A program made the position numbers and the translations under genes. The notes beneath the pieces are model-generated. The model saw only the letters and a program-made list of their open reading frames with translations. It was not told the DNA's origin and made no database searches. Shown in pieces: positions 1 to 6,329 of a stretch of DNA of 11,553 bases (the stretch's first letter is position 1; the number at the start of each line of letters is the position of its first letter). The stretch comes from Lachnospiraceae bacterium UBA1766. GTDB lineage: Bacteria > Bacillota > Clostridia > Lachnospirales > Lachnospiraceae. The stretch lies in the NCBI GenBank assembly GCA_002314715.1, contig DCGY01000042.1, positions 13,986 through 25,538 on the forward strand. The letters are read 5' to 3'.

Positions 1-213
1 GATGCCATTATGGAGTACCTGGCTCCCCAGGGTGTAATGATTATGGTGGAAGCAGAGCATATGTGTATGACCATGCGGGGAATTAAGAAACCCGGCAGTA
101 AGACCGTAAGTATCGCTACCAGAGGGGTATTTGAAACAGACAATTCTTTAAAAGAGCAGTTTTATGCAATGTTGCGTGGAGACAGCAATGGAACGAGTGA
201 ATCGAATTCTTAA
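1..213 (+). CDS. folE: GTP cyclohydrolase I, C-terminal part (5' end outside window)
   Basis: FolE converts GTP to 7,8-dihydroneopterin triphosphate, the first step of the pterin branch of folate synthesis, in the cytoplasm. The reading frame is open from base 1, and the last 70 codons are present. The visible EHMCMTMRG motif holds the conserved His and Cys of the zinc site region (Cys codon at 64-66). It is followed by the KKPGSKT and TRGVF segment typical of the FolE C-terminus. The family is usually about 185-200 residues, so roughly two thirds of the gene lies upstream, together with its start and promoter. The last 26 bases overlap the next gene, so the two are probably translationally coupled. 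Identification is firm from the motif and from the folate genes that follow. Confidence 0.95.
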   Translation, partial: DAIMEYLAPQGVMIMVEAEHMCMTMRGIKKPGSKTVSIATRGVFETDNSLKEQFYAMLRGDSNGTSESNS

Positions 214-670
214 AAATGATTTGTTTTTGGAATATTTGACAAAAAATAACACGGCAGAAGCAGACAGACGCTTCTGCCGTCATGGTATGGTACATTTTTT
301 GGATGTGTGCAGAATTGGGTGGATCATGAATTTGGAGGAGGAACTGAATATTCCAAAGGATATGATTTATGGGGCAGGACTTCTTCATGATATCGGTCGT
401 TTTCAGCAATATGCGGACAAAACACCACATGAAATCGCCAGTGCTGAATTGGCAGGGGATATTTTGACGGAATGCGGTTATGACCCGGAGGAAATGAAGG
501 AAATTCTAAATGCGATTCGAAATCACAGAAACAAGGAAATCGCCATGGAGGCCAATTTGACAGGAGTCCTTTATCGGGCGGATAAGGCAAGCAGAGCCTG
601 CTATGCCTGCGGGGTTTCCGCTGAGTGCAATTGGAAAAATGATAAAAAAAATCTGGAAATAAGGTATTGA
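188..670 (+). CDS. HD-domain phosphohydrolase in folate operon
   Basis: A 160-residue soluble HD-superfamily metal-dependent phosphohydrolase. Likely metal ligands are visible: RH at 31-32, H36, the HD dyad in LLHDIGR (67-68), HE at 81-82, NH at 112-113 and D132 in YRADKASR. The C-terminus carries three cysteines (C138, C141, C147), which might bind a further metal or be structural. The ATG at 188 is preferred over 164 because GGAGA (178-182) sits 5 nt upstream. It overlaps folE by 26 nt and precedes folP by about 22 nt, so it is clearly in the operon. The substrate cannot be read from sequence. Its place between folE and folP, and the lack of a Nudix-type pterin phosphatase here, suggest it might dephosphorylate dihydroneopterin phosphates. 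The distant archaeal HD enzyme MptB, which acts on a dihydroneopterin cyclic phosphate, is a precedent. That role is inference; the fold call is firm. Confidence 0.88.
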   Translation: MERVNRILKNDLFLEYLTKNNTAEADRRFCRHGMVHFLDVCRIGWIMNLEEELNIPKDMIYGAGLLHDIGRFQQYADKTPHEIASAELAGDILTECGYDPEEMKEILNAIRNHRNKEIAMEANLTGVLYRADKASRACYACGVSAECNWKNDKKNLEIRY

Positions 671-692
671 ATTTAAAGGGGTGAGAGACATC

Positions 693-1499
693 ATGATTAT
701 TGGAAATCGTACCTTTGATGTACAAAATCATACGTATGTGTGCGGTATTTTAAATGTGACACCGGACTCTTTTTCGGACGGTGGGAAATGGAACGGTAAA
801 GATGATGCATTATTCCATGTGGAAGATATGATACGACAGGGCATGGATTTGCTGGATATCGGCGGAGAATCCACAAGACCCGGATATACCTTGTTGTCGG
901 ATGAGGAAGAAATCGAAAGAGTTGTGCCGGTCATTCAGGCGGTAAAAGAGCGTTTTGATATACCAATTTCCTTGGATACTTATAAGAGTCAGGTGGCCAA
1001 AGAAGGTATTTTGGCCGGAGCGGATTTGATTAACGATATCTGGGGACTGAAATATGATAACACAATGGCGGAAGTAATCGGTAAATATCAGAAGCCCTGC
1101 TGTCTTATGCATAATCGGAAAAATAAGGATTATAAAGATTTTGTAACAGATGTTCTGGCAGATTTGCAGGAAACACTGGATATGGCGGAGAAAGCGGGGA
1201 TTCCCAAGGACAGGATTCTGTTGGATCCGGGTGTGGGATTTGCAAAATCTTATGAGCAAAACCTGCAAATCATCAAGGCAATGGACAGATTGCAGGAACT
1301 GGGCTGCCCGGTGCTTTTGGGGTGCAGCAGAAAGTCTGTAATTGGTCTGACATTGGATTTGCCGGTGGACCAGCGGGAAGAGGGCACTTTGACAACTACT
1401 GTAATGGCAGTGATGAAAAAAGTGGCTTTTGTGCGAGTACATGATGTGGAGAAAAATGTGAGAGCCATTAAAATGGCGGAAGCGATTTTGAACGCATAG
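693..1499 (+). CDS. folP: Dihydropteroate synthase
   Basis: FolP joins 6-hydroxymethyl-7,8-dihydropterin diphosphate to p-aminobenzoate, giving 7,8-dihydropteroate; it is the target of sulfonamides. The 268-residue TIM-barrel protein shows the whole motif series: NVTPDSFSDGG (21-31), IGGESTRPG (56-64), LDTYK (94-98), ND (114-115), DPGVGFAK (178-185), GCSRKS (210-215) and RVHD (248-251). Length matches the family norm. The frame also allows a GTG at 681, but AGGGGTGAG (677-685) lies 7 nt before the ATG at 693, so I chose 693. The sulfonamide-sensitive loops look ordinary, with no insertion suggesting resistance. It is followed after 21 nt by folBK, which makes its substrate. Confidence 0.97.
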   Translation: MIIGNRTFDVQNHTYVCGILNVTPDSFSDGGKWNGKDDALFHVEDMIRQGMDLLDIGGESTRPGYTLLSDEEEIERVVPVIQAVKERFDIPISLDTYKSQVAKEGILAGADLINDIWGLKYDNTMAEVIGKYQKPCCLMHNRKNKDYKDFVTDVLADLQETLDMAEKAGIPKDRILLDPGVGFAKSYEQNLQIIKAMDRLQELGCPVLLGCSRKSVIGLTLDLPVDQREEGTLTTTVMAVMKKVAFVRVHDVEKNVRAIKMAEAILNA

Positions 1500-1520
1500 A
1501 AAATGAAGCGGGGACTTGGA

Positions 1521-2339
1521 ATGGATGAAATCAGAATTGAAAATTTGAATCTGTATGCTTACCACGGGGTGTACGAGGAGGAGCAAAAAAACGGACAGAA
1601 TTTTTTTGTGAATCTAACGCTTTATACAGATACCCAAAAAGCCGGAAAGTCAGACGATTTATCACTTTCCATTGATTATGGACAAGTTTGCCTTTTTATT
1701 GCAAAGTGGATGAAGGAGCATACTTACAAGCTACTGGAAGCTGTTGCAGAAAACTTAAGCGAGGCCATTTTATTACAGTTTCCCCTGGCCAGGGAAATTG
1801 ATTTTGAAATATGTAAACCGGAGGCCCCCATTCCGCTACCTTTTGAAAATGTGTCGGTAAGGATACGCAGAGGTTGGCATCCGGTGTATCTTTCCGTAGG
1901 CTCCAATATGGGAAATCGAAGCGGTTATCTGAAATTGGCATATGATGAACTGAATCAAAATTCACGCATTCGGAACCTAAAGAGTAGCAGTGTTTTGGAG
2001 ACAAAGCCTTACGGTGGGGTGGAACAGGATGACTTTATGAATGCTGTGTTTGCGTTGGATACCATGCTTACTCCGGCCGAGCTTTTGGAGGAGTTACATC
2101 GGATTGAACAAATGGCGCACAGGGAACGAAAGATTCATTGGGGCCCCAGAACATTGGATTTGGATATCTTGCTTTATGATAAGCTCATTTATGAAGACGA
2201 AAATTTAATCATTCCCCATGTGGATATGGAGAACCGGGAATTTGTACTGAAGCCGCTCTGTGAATTGGCACCAAATTACAGGCATCCTATTTTACAGAAA
2301 ACCATAAAACAGCTTTTGGATGGATTGCAGACAGAGTAG
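1521..2339 (+). CDS. folBK: Bifunctional dihydroneopterin aldolase / HPPK (FolB-FolK fusion)
   Basis: One 272-residue polypeptide carries two consecutive folate enzymes. Residues about 1-118 are dihydroneopterin aldolase, with YHGVYEEE (14-21) and the catalytic-lysine region KPEAPIP (99-105). Residues about 122-272 are 6-hydroxymethyl-7,8-dihydropterin pyrophosphokinase, with SVGSNMG (125-131), ETKPYGG (160-166), the ATP/Mg loop around WGPRTLDLDILLY (207-219) and IPH (231-233). The linker is very short (GWHP, 118-121). The ATG at 1521 is preferred over 1503 because GGGGA (1510-1514) lies 6 nt upstream of it. The fusion would channel hydroxymethyl-dihydropterin from aldolase to kinase, and FolP is encoded just upstream. 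Such fusions are known in Clostridia and other bacteria. No missing active-site segment was noticed. Confidence 0.96.
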   Translation: MDEIRIENLNLYAYHGVYEEEQKNGQNFFVNLTLYTDTQKAGKSDDLSLSIDYGQVCLFIAKWMKEHTYKLLEAVAENLSEAILLQFPLAREIDFEICKPEAPIPLPFENVSVRIRRGWHPVYLSVGSNMGNRSGYLKLAYDELNQNSRIRNLKSSSVLETKPYGGVEQDDFMNAVFALDTMLTPAELLEELHRIEQMAHRERKIHWGPRTLDLDILLYDKLIYEDENLIIPHVDMENREFVLKPLCELAPNYRHPILQKTIKQLLDGLQTE

Positions 2340-2356
2340 TCGCAAAAGGAGACAAA

Positions 2357-2701
2357 ATGGAAGAGAATGAATTCATTAATTTAGACAAAGAAATAGCCAA
2401 AGAAGTACTGGAGAAATTGCCTCCCGAAGAAGAAGTACAGTCTTTGGCCGAGTTTTATAAGGTGTTCGGAGATGCCACACGATTGAAAATTATGCTGGCA
2501 CTTTTGTGCTCCGAAATGTGCGTATATGATATTGCTACACTGCTGGGAATGACCCAGTCTGCAATTTCACATCAATTGCGCGTCTTAAAACAGATGGATC
2601 TGGTGAAAAACCGCAGAGAAGGAAAAATCATTTATTACAGCCCTGCGGATGCGCATATCGTTACCATTTTAAGTCAGGGATTAGATCATATCGAAGAATA
2701 A
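2357..2701 (+). CDS. ArsR/SmtB-family metal-responsive repressor with alpha5-type site
   Basis: A 114-residue winged-helix repressor of the ArsR/SmtB family. The helix-turn-helix runs through DIATLLGMTQSAISHQLRVL (about 58-77), with a wing at RREGKIIYYS (86-95). The last helix carries D98, H100, H111 and E114, the exact D-x-H-(10)-H-x-x-E spacing of the alpha5 Zn(II)/Co(II) site in SmtB and CzrA. The alpha3 region reads MCVYD, keeping one cysteine (C55) of the usual CVC pair, so a thiol-rich Cd/Pb/As site is unlikely. AAAGGAGA lies just before the ATG. It is the last gene of the folate operon, 17 nt after folBK, and no metal exporter or P-type ATPase is nearby, so its target genes are not evident. 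A role in controlling its own operon is possible but unsupported. Confidence 0.92.
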   Translation: MEENEFINLDKEIAKEVLEKLPPEEEVQSLAEFYKVFGDATRLKIMLALLCSEMCVYDIATLLGMTQSAISHQLRVLKQMDLVKNRREGKIIYYSPADAHIVTILSQGLDHIEE

Positions 2702-2716
2702 GCAAGGCTTACTTTT
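2699..2716. terminator. Weak hairpin between convergent stops
   Basis: TAAGC (2699-2703) and GCTTA (2707-2711) form a 5-bp inverted repeat with a 3-nt AAG loop, followed by CTTTT on the plus strand. The stem contains the stop codons of both convergent genes. It is short and its T-tract is poor, so it may only be a coincidence of sequence; a bidirectional terminator is expected somewhere here, and this is the only candidate I see. Confidence 0.25.
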
Positions 2717-3716
2717 CGGTGGCATTAAAAATAGAATAAGATGTGGAGCCGATGGGACAATGGTAGGTCGTACCGTCAATACCGAATTCCCTAAAGTATA
2801 CATACTGGGAGGTCATATTGATTTTGGTATAGTTTCCTTCGGCAATCACTGCTTCATCAGTACCATCCGTACGCATCATTTTCAGCTGAGGGGTGGTACT
2901 GTTTTTTTGGTAATAAATATAGCCGTTTCCGATGTTATAGCAATCCACCCGATCCCTTGTTAGGATTTCTTTTTGCTGCTTGGAAAAACTGTAACGGGAT
3001 AGGGCATAGTTGCGATCCACATCCATGTAATACAGGTAGTCCCCTTCGATGATGGGATAGCAGGAATTGATGTTTAATATAGTGCTCGTAACGTCATCCG
3101 TGGGATCCAACTGATACAAGCTTAAATCATCAATCGTTCCGCTGTAATAGATTTTTCCGTTGTATACGCAGGAGGGATTGATGACGTAATTTGCCAAATC
3201 CGTACGTTCATTATTGCTTAAATTAATCTTGAAAAACGAAATCGTTTTATTGACGTTGGACAGAAGATATAAGTTGTTCCCCACAATCTGATTGTACACA
3301 ATCACATCCTTGGACAAAATTTTGGATTTCGATCCGTTTCGTTCGCAACGCATATAGTTGTGGGTAGACATAACGTTCTCGAAGGCGCCACCACCGGCGG
3401 TTCCCATCTGGAAGTAATAAATATAGTTTGGATCCGCGATAATATTGGCAGGAATCGAGGTGCTGATTTTCCGGATTCTACTTTCGTCTGTGTTCATGCA
3501 ATAGAGGGCACCGCCGTCATAGGTATTGGAAAAATAAACAACGCCGTCGCGCTCACAGAAGAGGCCGGAATTGTATAGATTACCGGCGGTATTTCCTACC
3601 GTATCCTCCGGATTTTTCGGCAAAGGCCTGACTTGAAAATATATGTATAAGGCCAGCAATGCAAGGACGGAAGGAATAATTCCAAAGAAAAGAATTGCTT
3701 TTTTGTTGGTGGACAT
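2709..3716 (-). CDS. Membrane-anchored DUF5050-like beta-propeller protein
   Basis: A 335-residue protein with a short basic N-terminus (KK at 5-6) and one hydrophobic segment (about 7-27), then a long polar domain. It is probably anchored in the membrane with the domain outside; there is no lipobox cysteine. The outer domain has seven copies of an aromatic strand of Y-I-Y-Y type beginning at residues 59, 98, 148, 188, 227, 266 and 305. The spacing is 39-40 residues apart from one interval of 50. This pattern resembles DUF5050 proteins and suggests a seven-bladed propeller. The function is unknown; ligand or cell-wall binding is a guess. Seven cysteines lie in the outer domain. It has a good ribosome site (AAGGGAAG) and its own sigma-A-type promoter, and it is monocistronic, running opposite to both flanking operons. 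Confidence 0.8.
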   Translation of the reverse strand: MSTNKKAILFFGIIPSVLALLALYIYFQVRPLPKNPEDTVGNTAGNLYNSGLFCERDGVVYFSNTYDGGALYCMNTDESRIRKISTSIPANIIADPNYIYYFQMGTAGGGAFENVMSTHNYMRCERNGSKSKILSKDVIVYNQIVGNNLYLLSNVNKTISFFKINLSNNERTDLANYVINPSCVYNGKIYYSGTIDDLSLYQLDPTDDVTSTILNINSCYPIIEGDYLYYMDVDRNYALSRYSFSKQQKEILTRDRVDCYNIGNGYIYYQKNSTTPQLKMMRTDGTDEAVIAEGNYTKINMTSQYVYFREFGIDGTTYHCPIGSTSYSIFNATEK

Positions 3717-3770
3717 AAATCTTCCCTTTCTGGGTCAAAAATATTTTGAAAAATCGGTTCTTTTTTTATT

Positions 3771-3799
3771 AGTATACATTGCATTTTACTTGCTATCAA
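3771..3799 (-). promoter_or_regulatory. SigmaA-type promoter of the minus-strand propeller gene
   Basis: Read on the minus strand, TTGATA (3799-3794) and TATACT (3776-3771) are separated by exactly 17 bp; each hexamer matches consensus at 5 of 6 positions. This gives a leader of roughly 48 nt before the ATG at 3716. Its -35 box overlaps that of the divergent pheA promoter. Confidence 0.7.
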
Positions 3800-3818
3800 G
3801 CATGTTTTGATATAAAAT
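3790..3818 (+). promoter_or_regulatory. Probable promoter of the pheA-ppk1 operon
   Basis: TTGCTA (3790-3795) and TAAAAT (3813-3818) are spaced by 17 bp, matching consensus at 4 and 5 of 6 positions. An alternative extended -10 (TGA then TATAAA at 3811) overlaps it. Transcription would start near 3825 and give a leader of about 80 nt before pheA. No other convincing plus-strand promoter is seen further down this block, so it may drive all seven genes. Confidence 0.55.
3794..3812. promoter_or_regulatory. Operator-like 19-bp inverted repeat over divergent promoters
   Basis: TATCAAGCATGTTTTGATA has 6-bp perfect arms (3794-3799 and 3807-3812) around a 7-bp centre. The left arm is exactly the -35 box of the minus-strand promoter. 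The repeat also fills most of the spacer of the plus-strand promoter. A second small repeat, CTTG-CTAT-CAAG (3789-3800), overlaps it. The location is ideal for a regulator acting on both genes; the binding protein is unknown and AT-rich chance symmetry is possible. Confidence 0.4.
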
Positions 3819-3837
3819 TATTAGAATAAGGCGGAAT

Positions 3838-3866
3838 GGAAACCTGTGGAAATAACAGGCTTTTCC
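3838..3866 (+). promoter_or_regulatory. 5' leader hairpin before pheA
   Basis: In the presumed pheA leader, GGAAACCTGT (3838-3847) can pair with ACAGG (3855-3859) and TTTCC (3862-3866). This gives a 10-bp stem with a 2-nt CT bulge and a 7-nt loop. It lies about 40 nt before the start codon. No strong U-tract follows, so it is not a classical terminator. It may affect mRNA stability or translation; no leader peptide rich in Phe codons is apparent. Confidence 0.35.
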
Positions 3867-3903
3867 CCTTAAATGAGGAGAAGAAACGAAACGGAGTTTG
3901 GAG

Positions 3904-5028
3904 ATGGATTTACTTGCTTTAAGAGATCAAATTGACAGTATAGACAGTCAGATTGTGGATTTATATGAAAAGAGAATGGAAATTTGTCAGGATGTTGCCA
4001 GATTCAAAATCGAGACCGGCAAAAAGGTGTTTGACAGACAAAGAGAGCAGGAGAAACTGGCCAGAGTAAAGTCTTTGACCCATAATGATTTTAATGCCCA
4101 CGGCGTGGAGGAATTATTTGAGCAGATTATGTCCATGAGCCGAAAATTGCAGTATCAAATGCTGGCTGCAAACGGTTCTCAGGGCAGACTTCCTTTTATT
4201 GGTGTAAAGGAGTTGGAGACCCAAAAGGCCAGAGTGGTATTTCAGGGAGCAGAAGGATCCTATTCCCAAATTGCCATGAATTCTTTCTTTGGGGATTCGG
4301 TAAAGAGTTTTCACGTAGATACCTTCCGGGAGGCAATGGCTTCCATCGACGAAGGTGCGGCAGACTTCGCAGTTCTTCCCATTGAGAATTCCACAGCAGG
4401 AATCGTAAGTGAAATTTATGATTTGCTCACCGAGTTTGAAAACTATATTGTAGGGGAGCAGATTATTCAGATTAATCATTGCCTTCTGGGTGTTCCCGGG
4501 GCAAAGCTTGAGGATATTAAGACAGTTTATTCCCATCCGCAGTCTTTGATGCAAAGTGCGAAGTATTTGTCTGACCATGACTGGAAGCAAATCAGTATGC
4601 AGAATAATGCTTTTGCTGCAAAGAAAGTTGCGGAAGAAAAAGATATTACACAGGCTGCAATTGCCAGCGCTTATGCCGGTCGGGTTTATGGCATGGACGT
4701 GTTGGCAGAGGGCGTGAATCAGGAAAAGGAGAATTCCACCCGTTTTATTATTGTATCCAACCAGAAGGTATTTCGCGAGGATGCAAATAAAATCAGTATT
4801 TGCTTTGAAATTCCCCATATGAGTGGTTCTTTGTATCATATGCTGTCCCATTTTATTTACAATAATCTGAACATGACCAAAATTGAAAGCCGTCCTGTTC
4901 CGGATCGTAATTGGGAATATCGATTCTTTATCGATTTTGAGGGGAACCTGGCAGACAGCGCTGTAAAGAACGCCTTGCGAGGACTTCGTGAGGAAGCCAG
5001 AAATATGAAGATTTTGGGGAACTATTAG
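3904..5028 (+). CDS. pheA: Chorismate mutase / prephenate dehydratase (P-protein)
   Basis: This bifunctional cytoplasmic enzyme turns chorismate into prephenate and then phenylpyruvate, the committed branch to phenylalanine. Of 374 residues, about 1-85 form an AroQ-type chorismate mutase (LRDQIDSID, then a conserved helical region with R25 and K35). Residues about 110-285 are prephenate dehydratase: FQGAEGSYSQIA (113-124), LPIENSTAGIV (158-168), NHCLLG (191-196), YSHPQSL (209-215) and the catalytic STRF motif (278-281). Residues about 296-370 form an ACT domain with SGSL (307-310) and ESRP (328-331), the usual phenylalanine-binding motifs, so feedback inhibition by Phe is likely. The ATG at 3904 is preferred over an upstream TTG (3898) because GGAG (3893-3896) is 7 nt before it. 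Domain order is as in E. coli PheA. It is the first gene of its operon and only 2 nt separate it from the next. Confidence 0.96.
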   Translation: MDLLALRDQIDSIDSQIVDLYEKRMEICQDVARFKIETGKKVFDRQREQEKLARVKSLTHNDFNAHGVEELFEQIMSMSRKLQYQMLAANGSQGRLPFIGVKELETQKARVVFQGAEGSYSQIAMNSFFGDSVKSFHVDTFREAMASIDEGAADFAVLPIENSTAGIVSEIYDLLTEFENYIVGEQIIQINHCLLGVPGAKLEDIKTVYSHPQSLMQSAKYLSDHDWKQISMQNNAFAAKKVAEEKDITQAAIASAYAGRVYGMDVLAEGVNQEKENSTRFIIVSNQKVFREDANKISICFEIPHMSGSLYHMLSHFIYNNLNMTKIESRPVPDRNWEYRFFIDFEGNLADSAVKNALRGLREEARNMKILGNY

Positions 5029-5030
5029 AG

Positions 5031-6323
5031 ATGAGAGAACAGGAACTTATTTTATACAGAAATTTTTTGGATGAAGATACCTTTACCAACATTGCCTGGC
5101 TGATGGAGCATTACGAGGATGAATTCTACAATAAAGAGGATAAAATCAGCCTTTACTTTGAATGTATCCACAGTCTTGTGGAGCTGGGCGCCAGTCATGG
5201 TTTCCAGGGAAATTTGTGGCATTGCTATTTGGCCAATCTGTTGGTGAACAGCGAAAACAGTTATTCCATGGCAGCAGAAGTGCGCGGGGAACCGGTTGGA
5301 AGCTTAAATGATGTGGCTCTTTGCGATATTCAGGTGATTCGTGAGTTTTATGAGTACGATTTTTCCCGGATGGAAGCTGCTTTGGGCGTAAAAGCTTTTG
5401 CCATGGTTTCGAATTACGTAAGTGATGAAAAGGCCGGAAAAATCTACAATACCCGTATCAGTAAGCGTATTGTGGAATTGGCACAGACCTTGGCGGGTGT
5501 GAAGACCGCCCGGGAGATGAAGGATTCTCTGACACAGTTTTACAAGGAATATGGTGTGGGACGTTTTGGTCTGCATAAGTCTTTTCGTATTGTACATGAT
5601 GAGAGGGGCGTGTATATTGAACCGATTTTAAATATCGCCCATGTTCATTTTGATGATATTGTGGGATACGAGGTACCCAAACAGAAACTGATTGACAATA
5701 CCAATGCATTTGTAAGCGGAAAGCGGGCCAATAACTGTTTGCTGTTTGGAGATGCAGGTACCGGAAAATCATCCTGTATCAAGGCGGTTGCCAATGAGTA
5801 TTACGACAAGGGCCTTCGTATTATCGAGGTTTATAAGCATCAGTTCCAGGATTTAAATGCCGTAATAAGCCAGATCAAGAATCGTAATTACAAGTTTATC
5901 ATTTACATGGATGACCTTAGTTTTGAGGATTTTGAAATTGAATATAAATATTTAAAGGCTGTCATTGAAGGCGGTATGGAAAAGAGACCTGCCAATGTAT
6001 TGATTTATGCAACCTCCAACCGAAGACATTTGATTCGTGAAAGTGTTTCGGACAGAGCGGAGATTCGCGAGGATATGCATACTGGGGATACCGTACAGGA
6101 GAAGCTTTCTTTGGCATATCGATTCGGTGTCACCATTTACTTTGGCAAGCCGAGTCCTATGGAATTCAAAAATATCGTAACCACACTTGCAAAGAGAGCC
6201 GGTGTGACAATGCCGGAAGAGCAGCTTTTATTGGAGGCAAACAAGTGGGAACTTTCGCATGGCGGTATCTCCGGACGTACGGCCAGCCAGTTTATTGACT
6301 ATGTATTGGGAATGCAGGAGTAA
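5031..6323 (+). CDS. DUF815-family AAA+ ATPase
   Basis: A 430-residue P-loop ATPase of the DUF815 type (COG2607-like), with no known substrate. An N-terminal region of about 200 residues is mostly helical in appearance and lacks recognisable motifs. The ATPase core follows with Walker A GDAGTGKSS (240-248), Walker B FIIYMDDLSF (289-298), a sensor-1-like segment YATSNRRHL (326-334) and a C-terminal lid region around GISGRTASQF (412-421). Both Walker motifs look intact, so ATP hydrolysis is expected. There is no signal peptide or membrane segment. It starts 2 nt after the pheA stop, with GGGGA (5016-5020) as a rather distant ribosome site, so coupled translation is likely. It sits directly before the ppx-ppk1 pair, which hints at a link with polyphosphate, but the family's function is not established. 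Confidence 0.88.
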   Translation: MREQELILYRNFLDEDTFTNIAWLMEHYEDEFYNKEDKISLYFECIHSLVELGASHGFQGNLWHCYLANLLVNSENSYSMAAEVRGEPVGSLNDVALCDIQVIREFYEYDFSRMEAALGVKAFAMVSNYVSDEKAGKIYNTRISKRIVELAQTLAGVKTAREMKDSLTQFYKEYGVGRFGLHKSFRIVHDERGVYIEPILNIAHVHFDDIVGYEVPKQKLIDNTNAFVSGKRANNCLLFGDAGTGKSSCIKAVANEYYDKGLRIIEVYKHQFQDLNAVISQIKNRNYKFIIYMDDLSFEDFEIEYKYLKAVIEGGMEKRPANVLIYATSNRRHLIRESVSDRAEIREDMHTGDTVQEKLSLAYRFGVTIYFGKPSPMEFKNIVTTLAKRAGVTMPEEQLLLEANKWELSHGGISGRTASQFIDYVLGMQE

Positions 6324-6329
6324 TTGTGT

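Noticed and set aside
681..692. Upstream GTG start for folP (and similarly TTG 3898, TTG 6324, GTG 10034)
   Set aside because: In each case an ATG a few codons later fits the family's N-terminus, usually with a better placed ribosome site, and the upstream codon overlaps or abuts that site.
810..1586. Long minus-strand open frame (258 codons) opposite folP and the start of folBK
   Set aside because: folP has a full motif set on the plus strand. The antisense product is rich in His, Gln, Cys and Ile with no domain, and it spans two genes; it is a by-product of codon bias.
3740..3770. T-run after GAAAAATCGGTTC, resembling a terminator
   Set aside because: The possible stem is only 3 bp, and the run lies in the leader of the minus-strand gene just downstream of its promoter, where a terminator makes little sense.
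4114..4851. Minus-strand open frame (245 codons) opposite pheA
   Set aside because: It lies wholly within a well-conserved pheA and has no recognisable motif or ribosome site that I could support.
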